A DNA stretch of 64,000 nt from Ruminiclostridium papyrosolvens C7 (GTDB taxonomy: Bacteria; Bacillota; Clostridia; Acetivibrionales; DSM-1351): the NCBI RefSeq assembly GCF_000421965.1, contig NZ_ATAY01000022.1, positions 62,001-126,000 of the forward strand, in the 5' to 3' direction. Shown here in pieces: positions 37,350 to 45,289 of this stretch (position 1 is the first letter of the stretch; every line of letters starts with the position of its first letter). The notes beneath the pieces were generated by a model, which was not told the DNA's origin, did no database searches, and was given only the letters and a program-made list of their open reading frames with translations. Both the position numbers and the translations under genes were made by a program.

Positions 37350-39302
37350 TTACACATTAACCGAGATAATACTGCTGACTATCTTTCCCATGTCCATTTT
37401 GATTATTTTATCCGCATCATCAAAGTATTTATCATCATGGGTTATTGCTATTACGGCTTTTCCTCTTGCTTTCAGCTCCGGAAGAAGTGTTTTGTAAAAG
37501 AACTTTCTGAATTCAGGGTCCTGATCGGAAGCCCATTCATCAAACAGATATGCCGGACGATCCTCCAGGTAGCTTACCAAAAGGGCAAGTCTTTTTCTTT
37601 GTCCTGAAGATAGCTTGAGTGTACTGAATTCCCCGTCCTTTATTTCAACCTTGCTGTCTATTCCAAGAATATTAAGATATCTTTCTATGTCTTTAAGCTT
37701 GTCCTTGTATTCAATTCCGTATAGCTTTTCGAAAAGATGATAATCACTGTAAATTGATGAAAAATATGCTCCCAGTTCTCTTGAATTTACTCTTTTACCG
37801 TTAACCAGCACCTGTCCTTCATCCGGCAGATACAGTCCGGTCAGGAGTTTCGCAAGAGTTGACTTCCCACTGCCGTTGCCCCCCATAATAAAAACTATTT
37901 CTCCGAATTTAAAAGTATAATCAATAGGGCCAACTTCAAATGATTCCCCGTTTTCATTTTTGTAGGCAAACTTGACACCTCTGAATTCAATTGTGAGGTT
38001 TTCTTCGGCGTTTTCAATCTCAGAATCCCTGTAATCCTCATCTGCTGAAATGCTGTTGGCAAAGCTGTTTATTCTTTTCCAGCTTACTACCACTCTCATA
38101 CATGTGGGAATAACAGCAAAGAGTGATTCTTTTATTATTCCTCCCATATACAAGAGTACGAGTATAAAGTTTTGTAAAGTTGAAATTTGTATGTCAAAAA
38201 GTATTGGAAACGTAAATACAATAGCACCGATTACCCCTGTATAAAGAATTTCTCCCAGAATGGTAACGTTTGTAAATTTATAGTCACCTGCTATTCTAGT
38301 GTCACGATAAGACACACAACTGTCCTCGATGTCACGTCTGAACCCCATACGTTTTCTTGCATTGATATAAAGCTCTTTAAAACCCTCTACAAGGTCGTTT
38401 ATGTTTTTAAAGAAAGTGTTCTGATAGTTTCTGTTCTGTTCAAAGAATTTTTGAGCACCGGATACGGCTAGCTGGAATATGACTATTGTTACAATAAGCA
38501 CAATCAGGAAGAACAGAGTTCCTCTTTTATCAAGAATTGCAAGATATACAAAGCAGGTTATCAGTGTTATAACTCCTGTTATACCCGAAACCAGATGTCC
38601 TACAAAATTACCGATTGTTTCAGTATCATTATTTAATGCTGCATAAATACTGCCGTCTTCAAGAGATGAAATTTTTACATATGGAGCTTTTAATATTTTG
38701 TCTATTATCTGGATACGCTTTTCGTATATGATATTATTGGTAACAGAAATGAGTTTTTTCCGTACAATCATTGCTGCTACTGTAAAAAGTAGTATACCGC
38801 ATATAAAAAATATGTATAGTTTACTTTCTATAAGAGTCCATTTTTCTAAGCCCCCTGCCAGAATTCCAAGTCCTCTGTTTATTATAAAAACAACTATAGA
38901 ATTTCCGATTCCGCTGATTATGCTAAGAGATATTACCATGAAGTATGGCTTGTCATTTGGTTTATAAAAAAATGAAGTTAATATAAAATATATGTACATG
39001 ATAGAAATTACAAAGCTTAAACAAATTATAACTTTTTCAACGTTATCAGGGCCTACCTTCTCCAAACTATTCCATGTCAACCCAAAAAAGAGAATTTCAG
39101 GTATATTATAAAGGCAATAACCCATAAATCCCATAAATACAAGAGACATTACAAAATTAAATAGTCCTTTAATTCCCCCGCCCTTAAAATACCTTTGTCT
39201 ACATACAATTTCTTTTGTAGAAATAACAATATAGAATATCGTTATTAAGGACACAACGGCTGAAATACATAAAATTGCCAAAAACATGCCGTCACTTATC
39301 AT
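37350..39302 (-). CDS. Cyclic-peptide-type ABC exporter (SyrD/PvdE-like)
   Basis: A 650-aa half transporter with the membrane and ATPase domains fused. About three N-terminal hydrophobic segments (1-130) precede a six-helix transmembrane domain. The C-terminal ATPase has Walker A GGNGSGKST, the signature LSSGQRKR, and Walker B AYLFDEWASDQDP; the DEWAxDQDP form is characteristic of cyclic-peptide and siderophore exporters of the SyrD/PvdE group. It probably dimerises and exports the NRPS/PKS product. As first gene of the operon it has its own RBS (AGGAG, 5 nt before ATG), and the 231-bp gap upstream should hold the operon promoter. Confidence 0.92.
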   Translation of the reverse strand: MISDGMFLAILCISAVVSLITIFYIVISTKEIVCRQRYFKGGGIKGLFNFVMSLVFMGFMGYCLYNIPEILFFGLTWNSLEKVGPDNVEKVIICLSFVISIMYIYFILTSFFYKPNDKPYFMVISLSIISGIGNSIVVFIINRGLGILAGGLEKWTLIESKLYIFFICGILLFTVAAMIVRKKLISVTNNIIYEKRIQIIDKILKAPYVKISSLEDGSIYAALNNDTETIGNFVGHLVSGITGVITLITCFVYLAILDKRGTLFFLIVLIVTIVIFQLAVSGAQKFFEQNRNYQNTFFKNINDLVEGFKELYINARKRMGFRRDIEDSCVSYRDTRIAGDYKFTNVTILGEILYTGVIGAIVFTFPILFDIQISTLQNFILVLLYMGGIIKESLFAVIPTCMRVVVSWKRINSFANSISADEDYRDSEIENAEENLTIEFRGVKFAYKNENGESFEVGPIDYTFKFGEIVFIMGGNGSGKSTLAKLLTGLYLPDEGQVLVNGKRVNSRELGAYFSSIYSDYHLFEKLYGIEYKDKLKDIERYLNILGIDSKVEIKDGEFSTLKLSSGQRKRLALLVSYLEDRPAYLFDEWASDQDPEFRKFFYKTLLPELKARGKAVIAITHDDKYFDDADKIIKMDMGKIVSSIISVNV

Positions 39303-39456
39303 TAAACTCCTACACCCCCTGATGTAATAACACTTTCATATAACCGCCAAAAGTGCCATTCATATCCTTTATTATTTATGTTCCTCCGATATGGTTAGAA
39401 TAGGTGTGGTGTTAATTAGAAGGAGTTTAATGATTTGGCGGAACACAATATAAATA

Positions 39457-39474
39457 CTTATATTATTATATAAG
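39457..39474. promoter_or_regulatory. Palindrome upstream of the NRPS/PKS operon
   Basis: A perfect inverted repeat CTTATAT-N4-ATATAAG lies in the gap between the envelope operon and the exporter gene. Read on the minus strand it contains TATAAT (39465-39470), but no good -35 box lies 16-18 nt upstream. Next to it (39511-39532) are two tandem copies of TTTTATGAAAG. It could be a regulated -10 region or an operator. The stem is AT-only, so a strong terminator is unlikely. Confidence 0.35.
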
Positions 39475-39533
39475 CAGGGGGTTAGTTTTTTATGGAATTA
39501 TTAATGAATGTTTTATGAAAGTTTTATGAAAGA

Positions 39534-40916
39534 TTAATGAATTATGGATTTTAATTCCATATTAATCTTTTTATTGAAAACGGGGTATTCGTCAGGTGTG
39601 TAAATTTTCAGGCTTTCGGTATATTCCTCAATTGCTCTCAAGACATATTCATGTTTGTTGTTGGCTAAGCTTGACAATACCTTGTAAATATCACCCAGAT
39701 ATTTGTGTATTTGAGCGTATTCCAGTGGGTAGCTCTCTACGGTCATTACAGTCAGTGCTTTTTTATACGCACTTTCAGCATTGTTAGCGTTTTTTTCTTT
39801 GTCAGTAATCAAGGATAAGGATTTGCAGACATTGCCCAGATTATATTGCAGTAATGCCCATATTTCTTCATTCTCCTCTTTGTTCACTTTTTTTATGAGT
39901 ATTAGGTATTTATTCTGTGCTTTGATAAAACTATCAACAGCCATTTGTTTTTTTCCAAGGGAATAATAAACCATACCCGTATTATAGTCGGTTAAAGCAC
40001 TCTCTATACAAGTATCGTCCAAACAGCCGGACTTTTGTATTTCAGCATAAATATCTGAAGCAGCCGTCAAATCAGCTTTTTTTCCCGCTGCCTCCCATGA
40101 ATTGAAATATGCATTTGCAAGATTGTTCAAGGTAATAAAATAGTTTTTGCTTCGTTTATCAGATGAATAAATTCTAAGTGCATTAGTGTAGGCCGATATG
40201 GCATTTCGGCTGTTATTTTGAGCATCTCTGAATTCGGCTAGAATATTGTAGGCATTACCCATGTTATTCATTACCTGACAGTATATATTGGGATTCTCTT
40301 TCTCAGATATGTTTTCTAAAATGTTTTTGTATTTTGTAATAGCTTCTTGGGGCTTTTTTGCACTTAATAGCTTGTCGGCATCATCTATCTGGTCATATAC
40401 TACATCAATTCCATATGGTTCAAATATGTTGACTATCATGCCATCTCCGGCAATTATAATATTTCCCTGACCGCTGACTTTTACGTTTCCGGTATCTATG
40501 TTTGAAAGTACTATCAGGTTTTCCTTCCTGTCCCACCTGACTTTTGTTCCGAATTCCTGAGCTATAAACCTACTGCTTACATATGATATACCTTTTATAA
40601 CAACAGAAGGATTTTTTTGAAAAACTGCAGTTCCATTAAGTGTTGCGATATTACTGCCTATTTTTATTACAAGTGCACTTTCTCCTTTAAGTGCCTGCAC
40701 CGTCTTGTTCTTTGAATCCCAGGTTACTTTCCATCCAAGTGCTTCAAGTACAGGCTTTATCGGTATAAAGGGTTCTTTTTTTATTATTATGGGCTTTGCT
40801 TCAAAATCAAAAGAGGGAGTTTGTACTGTTTTTGTATTTTCGGCATATGCTCTTACAGCGCCTATCTCCATAACAATAAGAAAAGTAATTATTAATAGCA
40901 ACAGCTTTCCCCTCAC
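39534..40916 (-). CDS. Secreted stalk-domain/TPR protein (smaller paralogue)
   Basis: I place the start at GTG 40916, which has GGGGAG six nt upstream and puts a clean signal peptide (RGKLLLLIITFLIVMEIGAVRAYA) at the N-terminus; upstream ATG codons lack a spaced site. The mature protein (460 aa total) has a copper-amine-oxidase N-terminal-like stalk domain (about 35-140: KPVLEALGWKVTWD, YVSSRFIAQEFGTKVRWD), common in clostridial surface proteins. Then come a short Gly/Asn/Ile segment (VSGQGNIIIAGDG) and a series of TPR-like helix pairs to the C-terminus. It is a shorter paralogue of the gene 29 nt upstream, probably cotranscribed. Extracellular or wall-associated; the binding partner is unknown. 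Confidence 0.82.
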   Translation of the reverse strand: MRGKLLLLIITFLIVMEIGAVRAYAENTKTVQTPSFDFEAKPIIIKKEPFIPIKPVLEALGWKVTWDSKNKTVQALKGESALVIKIGSNIATLNGTAVFQKNPSVVIKGISYVSSRFIAQEFGTKVRWDRKENLIVLSNIDTGNVKVSGQGNIIIAGDGMIVNIFEPYGIDVVYDQIDDADKLLSAKKPQEAITKYKNILENISEKENPNIYCQVMNNMGNAYNILAEFRDAQNNSRNAISAYTNALRIYSSDKRSKNYFITLNNLANAYFNSWEAAGKKADLTAASDIYAEIQKSGCLDDTCIESALTDYNTGMVYYSLGKKQMAVDSFIKAQNKYLILIKKVNKEENEEIWALLQYNLGNVCKSLSLITDKEKNANNAESAYKKALTVMTVESYPLEYAQIHKYLGDIYKVLSSLANNKHEYVLRAIEEYTESLKIYTPDEYPVFNKKINMELKSIIH

Positions 40917-40945
40917 AGTAACACTCCCCTTTTTCATCTCCACTG

Positions 40946-43747
40946 CTATTTGTTTAAATCTTTTTTAATCTGCGTTATGTAGACTTTTATTTGTTCCAAG
41001 TCAGCATCATTTTTAATATAATTTATAGCTGCATTAAAATATCCTAGTGCCTTTGTCAGATTTTCCTGCTTGTCTTTAACATTCGATATGTCTAGAAAGC
41101 AAATACCCAATTGTTTTTGGATTTTGGCGTACATTGCAGGATTATCTTTCTCCTGTATCATGGTTTCGGCCCTCTGATAGGCTTCTATTGCACTTGTAAG
41201 GTTTTCTTCCCTGTCCTTGAACTTAGATAAAGCATAATACATATATCCGAGATCCGCATTAATTCCCGGATCACTTACAAAACCATTTTCATCAGTGAAG
41301 TAACTTTTCAGTTCCTGATAAATCTCTTGTGATTTCTTTAATATATCTTCTGAGCCCTTTAGTTGCGCTAACTTAACATATAATGCGGCCTGATTGGCTC
41401 TGACCTGTATATATTCGCCGGAGTTTTCTTCCAAAGTATACACTTTTAATGCTTCCTGACATGCCTCAAGGCCCTGGTTAATTATGTCTTCGGAGGGGCT
41501 TGCCTCGGCAATTGCAGTACATACATACCCTATGCAATATTGAGAAAAGGCATAGTCTAAGGGGTATTTATCTAAGGTGTAGACCTTCAGAGATTCCTCG
41601 TAACTGTCCCGGGTTTTTGCCAGATTTTCTACCGTGTCCTTGATCTCAGACATTGCCCAATATGCTGACCCCATATTTATTACTGTATCTGCATACCGTA
41701 TTGGGTACTTGTCAAATGTATATACCTTTAATGCTTCCAGAGAGGCTTGTATGGATTTATTTATAATTTCTTCGTCATCCAGTACATCTCCCAAATTCAT
41801 ATAGGTATATGCCAGATTGCATTGTATTAAAGCGTAACTCATAGGCTGCTTTTCAAATGTATTCACCTTCAGAGCATCATCGTACGCGTCTATAGATTTA
41901 TATAAATTATCCATCTTAAAGGTTAATGAGTACAAAGCTCTGTAAGCGTTTCCCAAGCTGTTCTTTATGTCTGCGTAATACATGGGATACTTCTCAAATG
42001 TAATTATATTTAATGCCTCGGTATACATTTCAACAGCTTTTAAGGTATTTCCCTCCCTGTCATCTACTTCACCAAGGCTTTTGTAGCAGGTTCCCAAATA
42101 ATAAGTATTTAATGAGTAATCTAGCGGATACTTGTTGGAAGTATAAACTTTCAAGGTTTCCTTGTATGCACTTATTGCCTTTAAAAGATTGGCCCTTTTT
42201 GAGCTAAGAATTGAGAGTTTGTAATAGACTGTTCCAAGCCTGTTCTGTGCATCTGCATAATTTAAAGGATACGTCCCTATTGTGAGAACCTTCAGGCTTT
42301 CATTGCAGGCCGCCGCTGCCTTTGTAAGATTTTCACCGGAATCTCTTACCTCTGAAAGCTTGACATAAGCATAGCTAAGGCACATATTGGTTACGGCATA
42401 GTTAACAGCGTTCTTTTCCGGGGTAATAACCTTTAATGCTTCGTTATATGCTTTAATGGCTTTTAGGCTGTTTTCTTCACGGTCTCTGATATCAGCTAAC
42501 TTACCATAGCACTGACCTATATTGTTTTGTACATATCCGTATTCGTTGGGATATGTGTCGATACTGCACACTTTCAAAACCTCATTGAATTCCTCAAATG
42601 CCTTTGATATATTTTTTTCTGGTTCTGACAGCATCCCCAATCCCGTATAAATCAATCCCAAAGTATTGTGTAATTTTATATTTGTCTGGATGTTTTTTTC
42701 AGGTGTAAAGAACTTTAAAGCCTCATTGCAGTATTCGATTGCAGTTTCAAGATTTTTTTGACGGTCTTTAACACCAGCCAGCACTAAATAAGCAGAACCT
42801 AGATTGTTTTGTATTCGGGCATACTCCTGCGGGTATGCATCCGGACTGTATACTTTCAGGGCTTGGGCATATGAGTCCAGAGCTTTTGATATGTTTTTTT
42901 CAGTATCTCTTACCTGTGCCAGAATAACATAAGAATAAGCCAATCCATTCCGGGCTGCCGCATATACAATAGTGTTTTTTTCAGGAGTACTGACTTTAAG
43001 CGCCGCCTCGTAAGCCATAACCGCTTTTTTTGCATTGTCTTCCTCGTCAATAATAACGGCAAGCCTATTGTATGCATTACCAATGTTTACCTTAGTTCTC
43101 CCGTATTCCTCAGGATTTTGCGTGCTTGAAATATTCTCAAGAACTGTTTCATACATGCCTATAGCTCCGGTATAGTTATTACTTTCCAGAAGCTTATCGG
43201 CATCATTTATGATATCGTTGATTTCGTTAACTCCGTATTTGTTTGTTATGTTTACCAGAATATTATTTCCTACAGCTATTACACATTCGTTAGAATTTTC
43301 AACATCTATATTTATATTATTTTTGGAGCCGGATATGTATAAGGTATTTTCATTGCTTTTCCATTTAACAATTTTGTTTAGTCCTCTTTCAATTACCTGA
43401 ACAGGTACATATAACCTTTGCTGGTATAAATATGAGGCTGAACCGAAAGTAATTTTCTTGCCTTCTGCTGTTATATCCCTGCTGCCAACCTTGGACGAAA
43501 GCAGTTTACGATTTTTTATTGCTGTGGCTGTTTTTGTGTTTTTATCCCAGCTTACATCATATCCGAACAAGGTCATTGTCTCTCTGAAAGGCACAAACAG
43601 CTGATTATTCACAAGTTGAAGAGGCATGGCAAATTCTATGTGTTCATTGTCAATTCTGATATTAATCTTATCCGAATTAGCCCCTACGAAATTTATCTGC
43701 GCTATAATAATTAACGCAAACGTCAGTATTCCTAAAATTTTTTTCAT
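40946..43747 (-). CDS. Secreted stalk-domain protein with long 47-residue TPR array
   Basis: The start at 43747 (third codon of the open frame) is seven nt from GGAGG and gives a 933-aa protein with signal peptide KKILGILTFALIIIAQINFVGA. Residues about 25-150 form the stalk domain (FVPFRETMTLFGYDVSWD, LYVPVQVIERGLNKIVKW). A segment NINIDVENSN...VIAVGNNILVNI follows. The rest is about 14 tandem units of roughly 47 residues built on xALKVYTxxKYPxxYAxxQxxLGxAYxxL followed by xxxxDxxENLxKAIxAYxE, a TPR variant with an extended linker. Such arrays make solenoid protein-binding surfaces, here outside the cell. The gene lies 94 nt downstream of the membrane protein gene and is probably in its operon. 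No catalytic motif is visible. Confidence 0.85.
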   Translation of the reverse strand: MKKILGILTFALIIIAQINFVGANSDKINIRIDNEHIEFAMPLQLVNNQLFVPFRETMTLFGYDVSWDKNTKTATAIKNRKLLSSKVGSRDITAEGKKITFGSASYLYQQRLYVPVQVIERGLNKIVKWKSNENTLYISGSKNNINIDVENSNECVIAVGNNILVNITNKYGVNEINDIINDADKLLESNNYTGAIGMYETVLENISSTQNPEEYGRTKVNIGNAYNRLAVIIDEEDNAKKAVMAYEAALKVSTPEKNTIVYAAARNGLAYSYVILAQVRDTEKNISKALDSYAQALKVYSPDAYPQEYARIQNNLGSAYLVLAGVKDRQKNLETAIEYCNEALKFFTPEKNIQTNIKLHNTLGLIYTGLGMLSEPEKNISKAFEEFNEVLKVCSIDTYPNEYGYVQNNIGQCYGKLADIRDREENSLKAIKAYNEALKVITPEKNAVNYAVTNMCLSYAYVKLSEVRDSGENLTKAAAACNESLKVLTIGTYPLNYADAQNRLGTVYYKLSILSSKRANLLKAISAYKETLKVYTSNKYPLDYSLNTYYLGTCYKSLGEVDDREGNTLKAVEMYTEALNIITFEKYPMYYADIKNSLGNAYRALYSLTFKMDNLYKSIDAYDDALKVNTFEKQPMSYALIQCNLAYTYMNLGDVLDDEEIINKSIQASLEALKVYTFDKYPIRYADTVINMGSAYWAMSEIKDTVENLAKTRDSYEESLKVYTLDKYPLDYAFSQYCIGYVCTAIAEASPSEDIINQGLEACQEALKVYTLEENSGEYIQVRANQAALYVKLAQLKGSEDILKKSQEIYQELKSYFTDENGFVSDPGINADLGYMYYALSKFKDREENLTSAIEAYQRAETMIQEKDNPAMYAKIQKQLGICFLDISNVKDKQENLTKALGYFNAAINYIKNDADLEQIKVYITQIKKDLNK

Positions 43748-43847
43748 GAACATCCCTCCGGCATTTTATTTTTACTTTCTTTCTCATACTTTTTTAAATA
43801 CATTACTGTCCTGGAGGTATAAATTTTGCTGTTTAAATTGTGAATTT

Positions 43848-44951
43848 TTATTTTCCGCTTGTATCGGTGGCTTCAGCTGAAGATTCCGCTGTCCCTGCTT
43901 TTGAGTGAGAAGGCTCTGAAGCCTCCTTGCTTTCGTTGTTACTAATTATTATGTTGTTGCCTACTCCGATGTTTAAGTCGGAACTTCCGGATATGTTTAT
44001 ATTTATATCGTTATTTTGTTGATCGGTTTGAGTTTTTATATTATTATTTGTTTCCGGTCTGTTTATAGTTTTATCCTTTGATTTATCCACATAAGCAGGA
44101 CTTTTTTTCTGCTTCTTATTATCGTTTTCCCGGCTTTCGGTTGTCTTCTTTTCATCGGACTTTTTTGCCGGCACTACATTCTCTGCTTTTGCCGAAGCAT
44201 CTCCCGGACCTGCTTTTGCAGGGTCATTAACCTGATATGTTGATTGAGAGGATTGAGTCTGGTTTATGTCGGATGCTACTTTTTTATTGTTGCTGCCTGC
44301 CTGAATAAATGTATAGCTTAAAATAGCAACAACAACAATTACGGTTAAAATGCTTCTTGCTTCTATAAATTTTTTTGCATTCCCCAGTTTGCTTTTGGGT
44401 ATCAGATTGATTTTACTGTTTTTTAGTACAGGATTTTTCTTAGTACCTGTACTTTCCTGATTACTTTTATTTTTAAGTAGCTCCAGATCAAACCTTACAA
44501 TTCCTTTATAGCCCCCCTCTAATCCTTTTTCCAGATCCAGATCGTATTCATCGCCACTGCTGAGCTTATCGGTGAATCCATTACTTGTGTTTACATCCGG
44601 TACATCATATGACCAGGAAGTACATACATTTAAAGATTCTTCGATAAATTCACCAAAATCTTTTATTTCAATAAGCATTTCTTTTATTTCTTCTGTAATA
44701 GAAGAGCAGTCAATTATCGCTAGTATTTCTTTTCTGATCATTTTACGCTGAACTTCACTTGATTCTTTTACTGCAAACTCTACAATTCTGGATATATCTT
44801 CTGATTTAATCTCTGCTTTGTTATTTTTCCATTTAGATATTATGGAAACTTCTTTAAGTAAATATCTATCTGCTAGTATATTGGCATTTTTTTTTGTTAT
44901 TTTAAACAAAATACCCAGTATGTTTTTAAGATTAAAATAATTATCCTCCAT
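43848..44951 (-). CDS. Single-pass membrane protein with cytoplasmic helical domain
   Basis: The 367-aa protein has no N-terminal signal. Residues 1-110 are helical and charged, with a segment (LLKEVSIISKWKNNKAEI) that looks like a helix-turn-helix or small regulatory fold. One transmembrane helix lies at about 200-220 (SILTVIVVVAILSYTFIQAG). The outer part is low-complexity Ser/Lys/Asn/Glu-rich and ends with NININISGSSDLNIGVGNNIIIS, closely resembling segments in the two secreted TPR proteins encoded downstream. A membrane anchor or signal-transmitting partner for those proteins is my inference; I do not recognise the family. RBS TAGGAG lies upstream and a good promoter is at 45009-45037. 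Confidence 0.7.
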   Translation of the reverse strand: MEDNYFNLKNILGILFKITKKNANILADRYLLKEVSIISKWKNNKAEIKSEDISRIVEFAVKESSEVQRKMIRKEILAIIDCSSITEEIKEMLIEIKDFGEFIEESLNVCTSWSYDVPDVNTSNGFTDKLSSGDEYDLDLEKGLEGGYKGIVRFDLELLKNKSNQESTGTKKNPVLKNSKINLIPKSKLGNAKKFIEARSILTVIVVVAILSYTFIQAGSNNKKVASDINQTQSSQSTYQVNDPAKAGPGDASAKAENVVPAKKSDEKKTTESRENDNKKQKKSPAYVDKSKDKTINRPETNNNIKTQTDQQNNDININISGSSDLNIGVGNNIIISNNESKEASEPSHSKAGTAESSAEATDTSGK

Positions 44952-45008
44952 ACTATACTCCTATAGGGTTTTCCTTGGAATTTTATTAAACTCAATACAT
45001 TTATTATT

Positions 45009-45037
45009 ATTTTACCATAAATTATCTAGTATTGTAA
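45009..45037 (-). promoter_or_regulatory. Sigma-A-type promoter of the envelope operon
   Basis: On the minus strand TTACAA (45032-45037) and TAAAAT (45009-45014) are 17 nt apart, with a TGG extended -10 element. It lies about 58 nt before the ATG at 44951. The 338-bp gap 44952-45289 between the two divergent genes holds this promoter, the opposite one at 45085-45113, and a stranded ribosome binding site; I see nothing else in it. Confidence 0.5.
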
Positions 45038-45084
45038 TCATATTACATGTACTTTAGCAGCAAACGACACAAAAAGATATTTTG

Positions 45085-45113
45085 TTGTATATATGTTGAT
45101 TATATGGTATTAT
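45085..45113 (+). promoter_or_regulatory. Candidate promoter of the GH5 gene
   Basis: TTGTAT (45085-45090) and TATTAT (45108-45113) are 17 nt apart with a TGG extended -10 element. Use of this promoter would give a leader of about 170 nt before the GH5 start. The -35 match is moderate. Confidence 0.4.
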
Positions 45114-45138
45114 TTGTATGACTTTTAGTTTAGTCCAT

Positions 45139-45164
45139 GGAGGTGATAGGTGGATTTAAAGTAA
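45139..45164 (+). other. Stranded consensus Shine-Dalgarno with four-codon frame
   Basis: GGAGGTGAT, a near-perfect Shine-Dalgarno, is followed six nt after its GGAGG core by GTG-GAT-TTA-AAG-TAA, a four-codon frame, about 125 nt before the GH5 gene. It may be the start of a lost gene or a minimal leader. I assign no function. Confidence 0.25.
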
Positions 45165-45289
45165 AATTAAAGGTTCCTGGAAGTACTTTTCTCATTTATT
45201 TATTCCAATTCACAACTTTCATTCCCTTAAATATTTAATCTCCAAAAGAGAAATGTATTAGTATTTTATTTTATTTGGGAGGAAAAAGT

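Noticed and set aside
39316-39380. A 17-codon minus-strand frame (MNGTFGGYMKVLLHQGV) before the exporter gene, as leader or peptide precursor
   Set aside because: Its AAAGGA site is only two nt from the ATG and composition is unremarkable, so it cannot be told from chance.
44952-45289. Riboswitch or T-box in the gap before the GH5 gene
   Set aside because: No recognisable conserved riboswitch core or terminator-antiterminator pair is visible; only promoters and a stray ribosome binding site.
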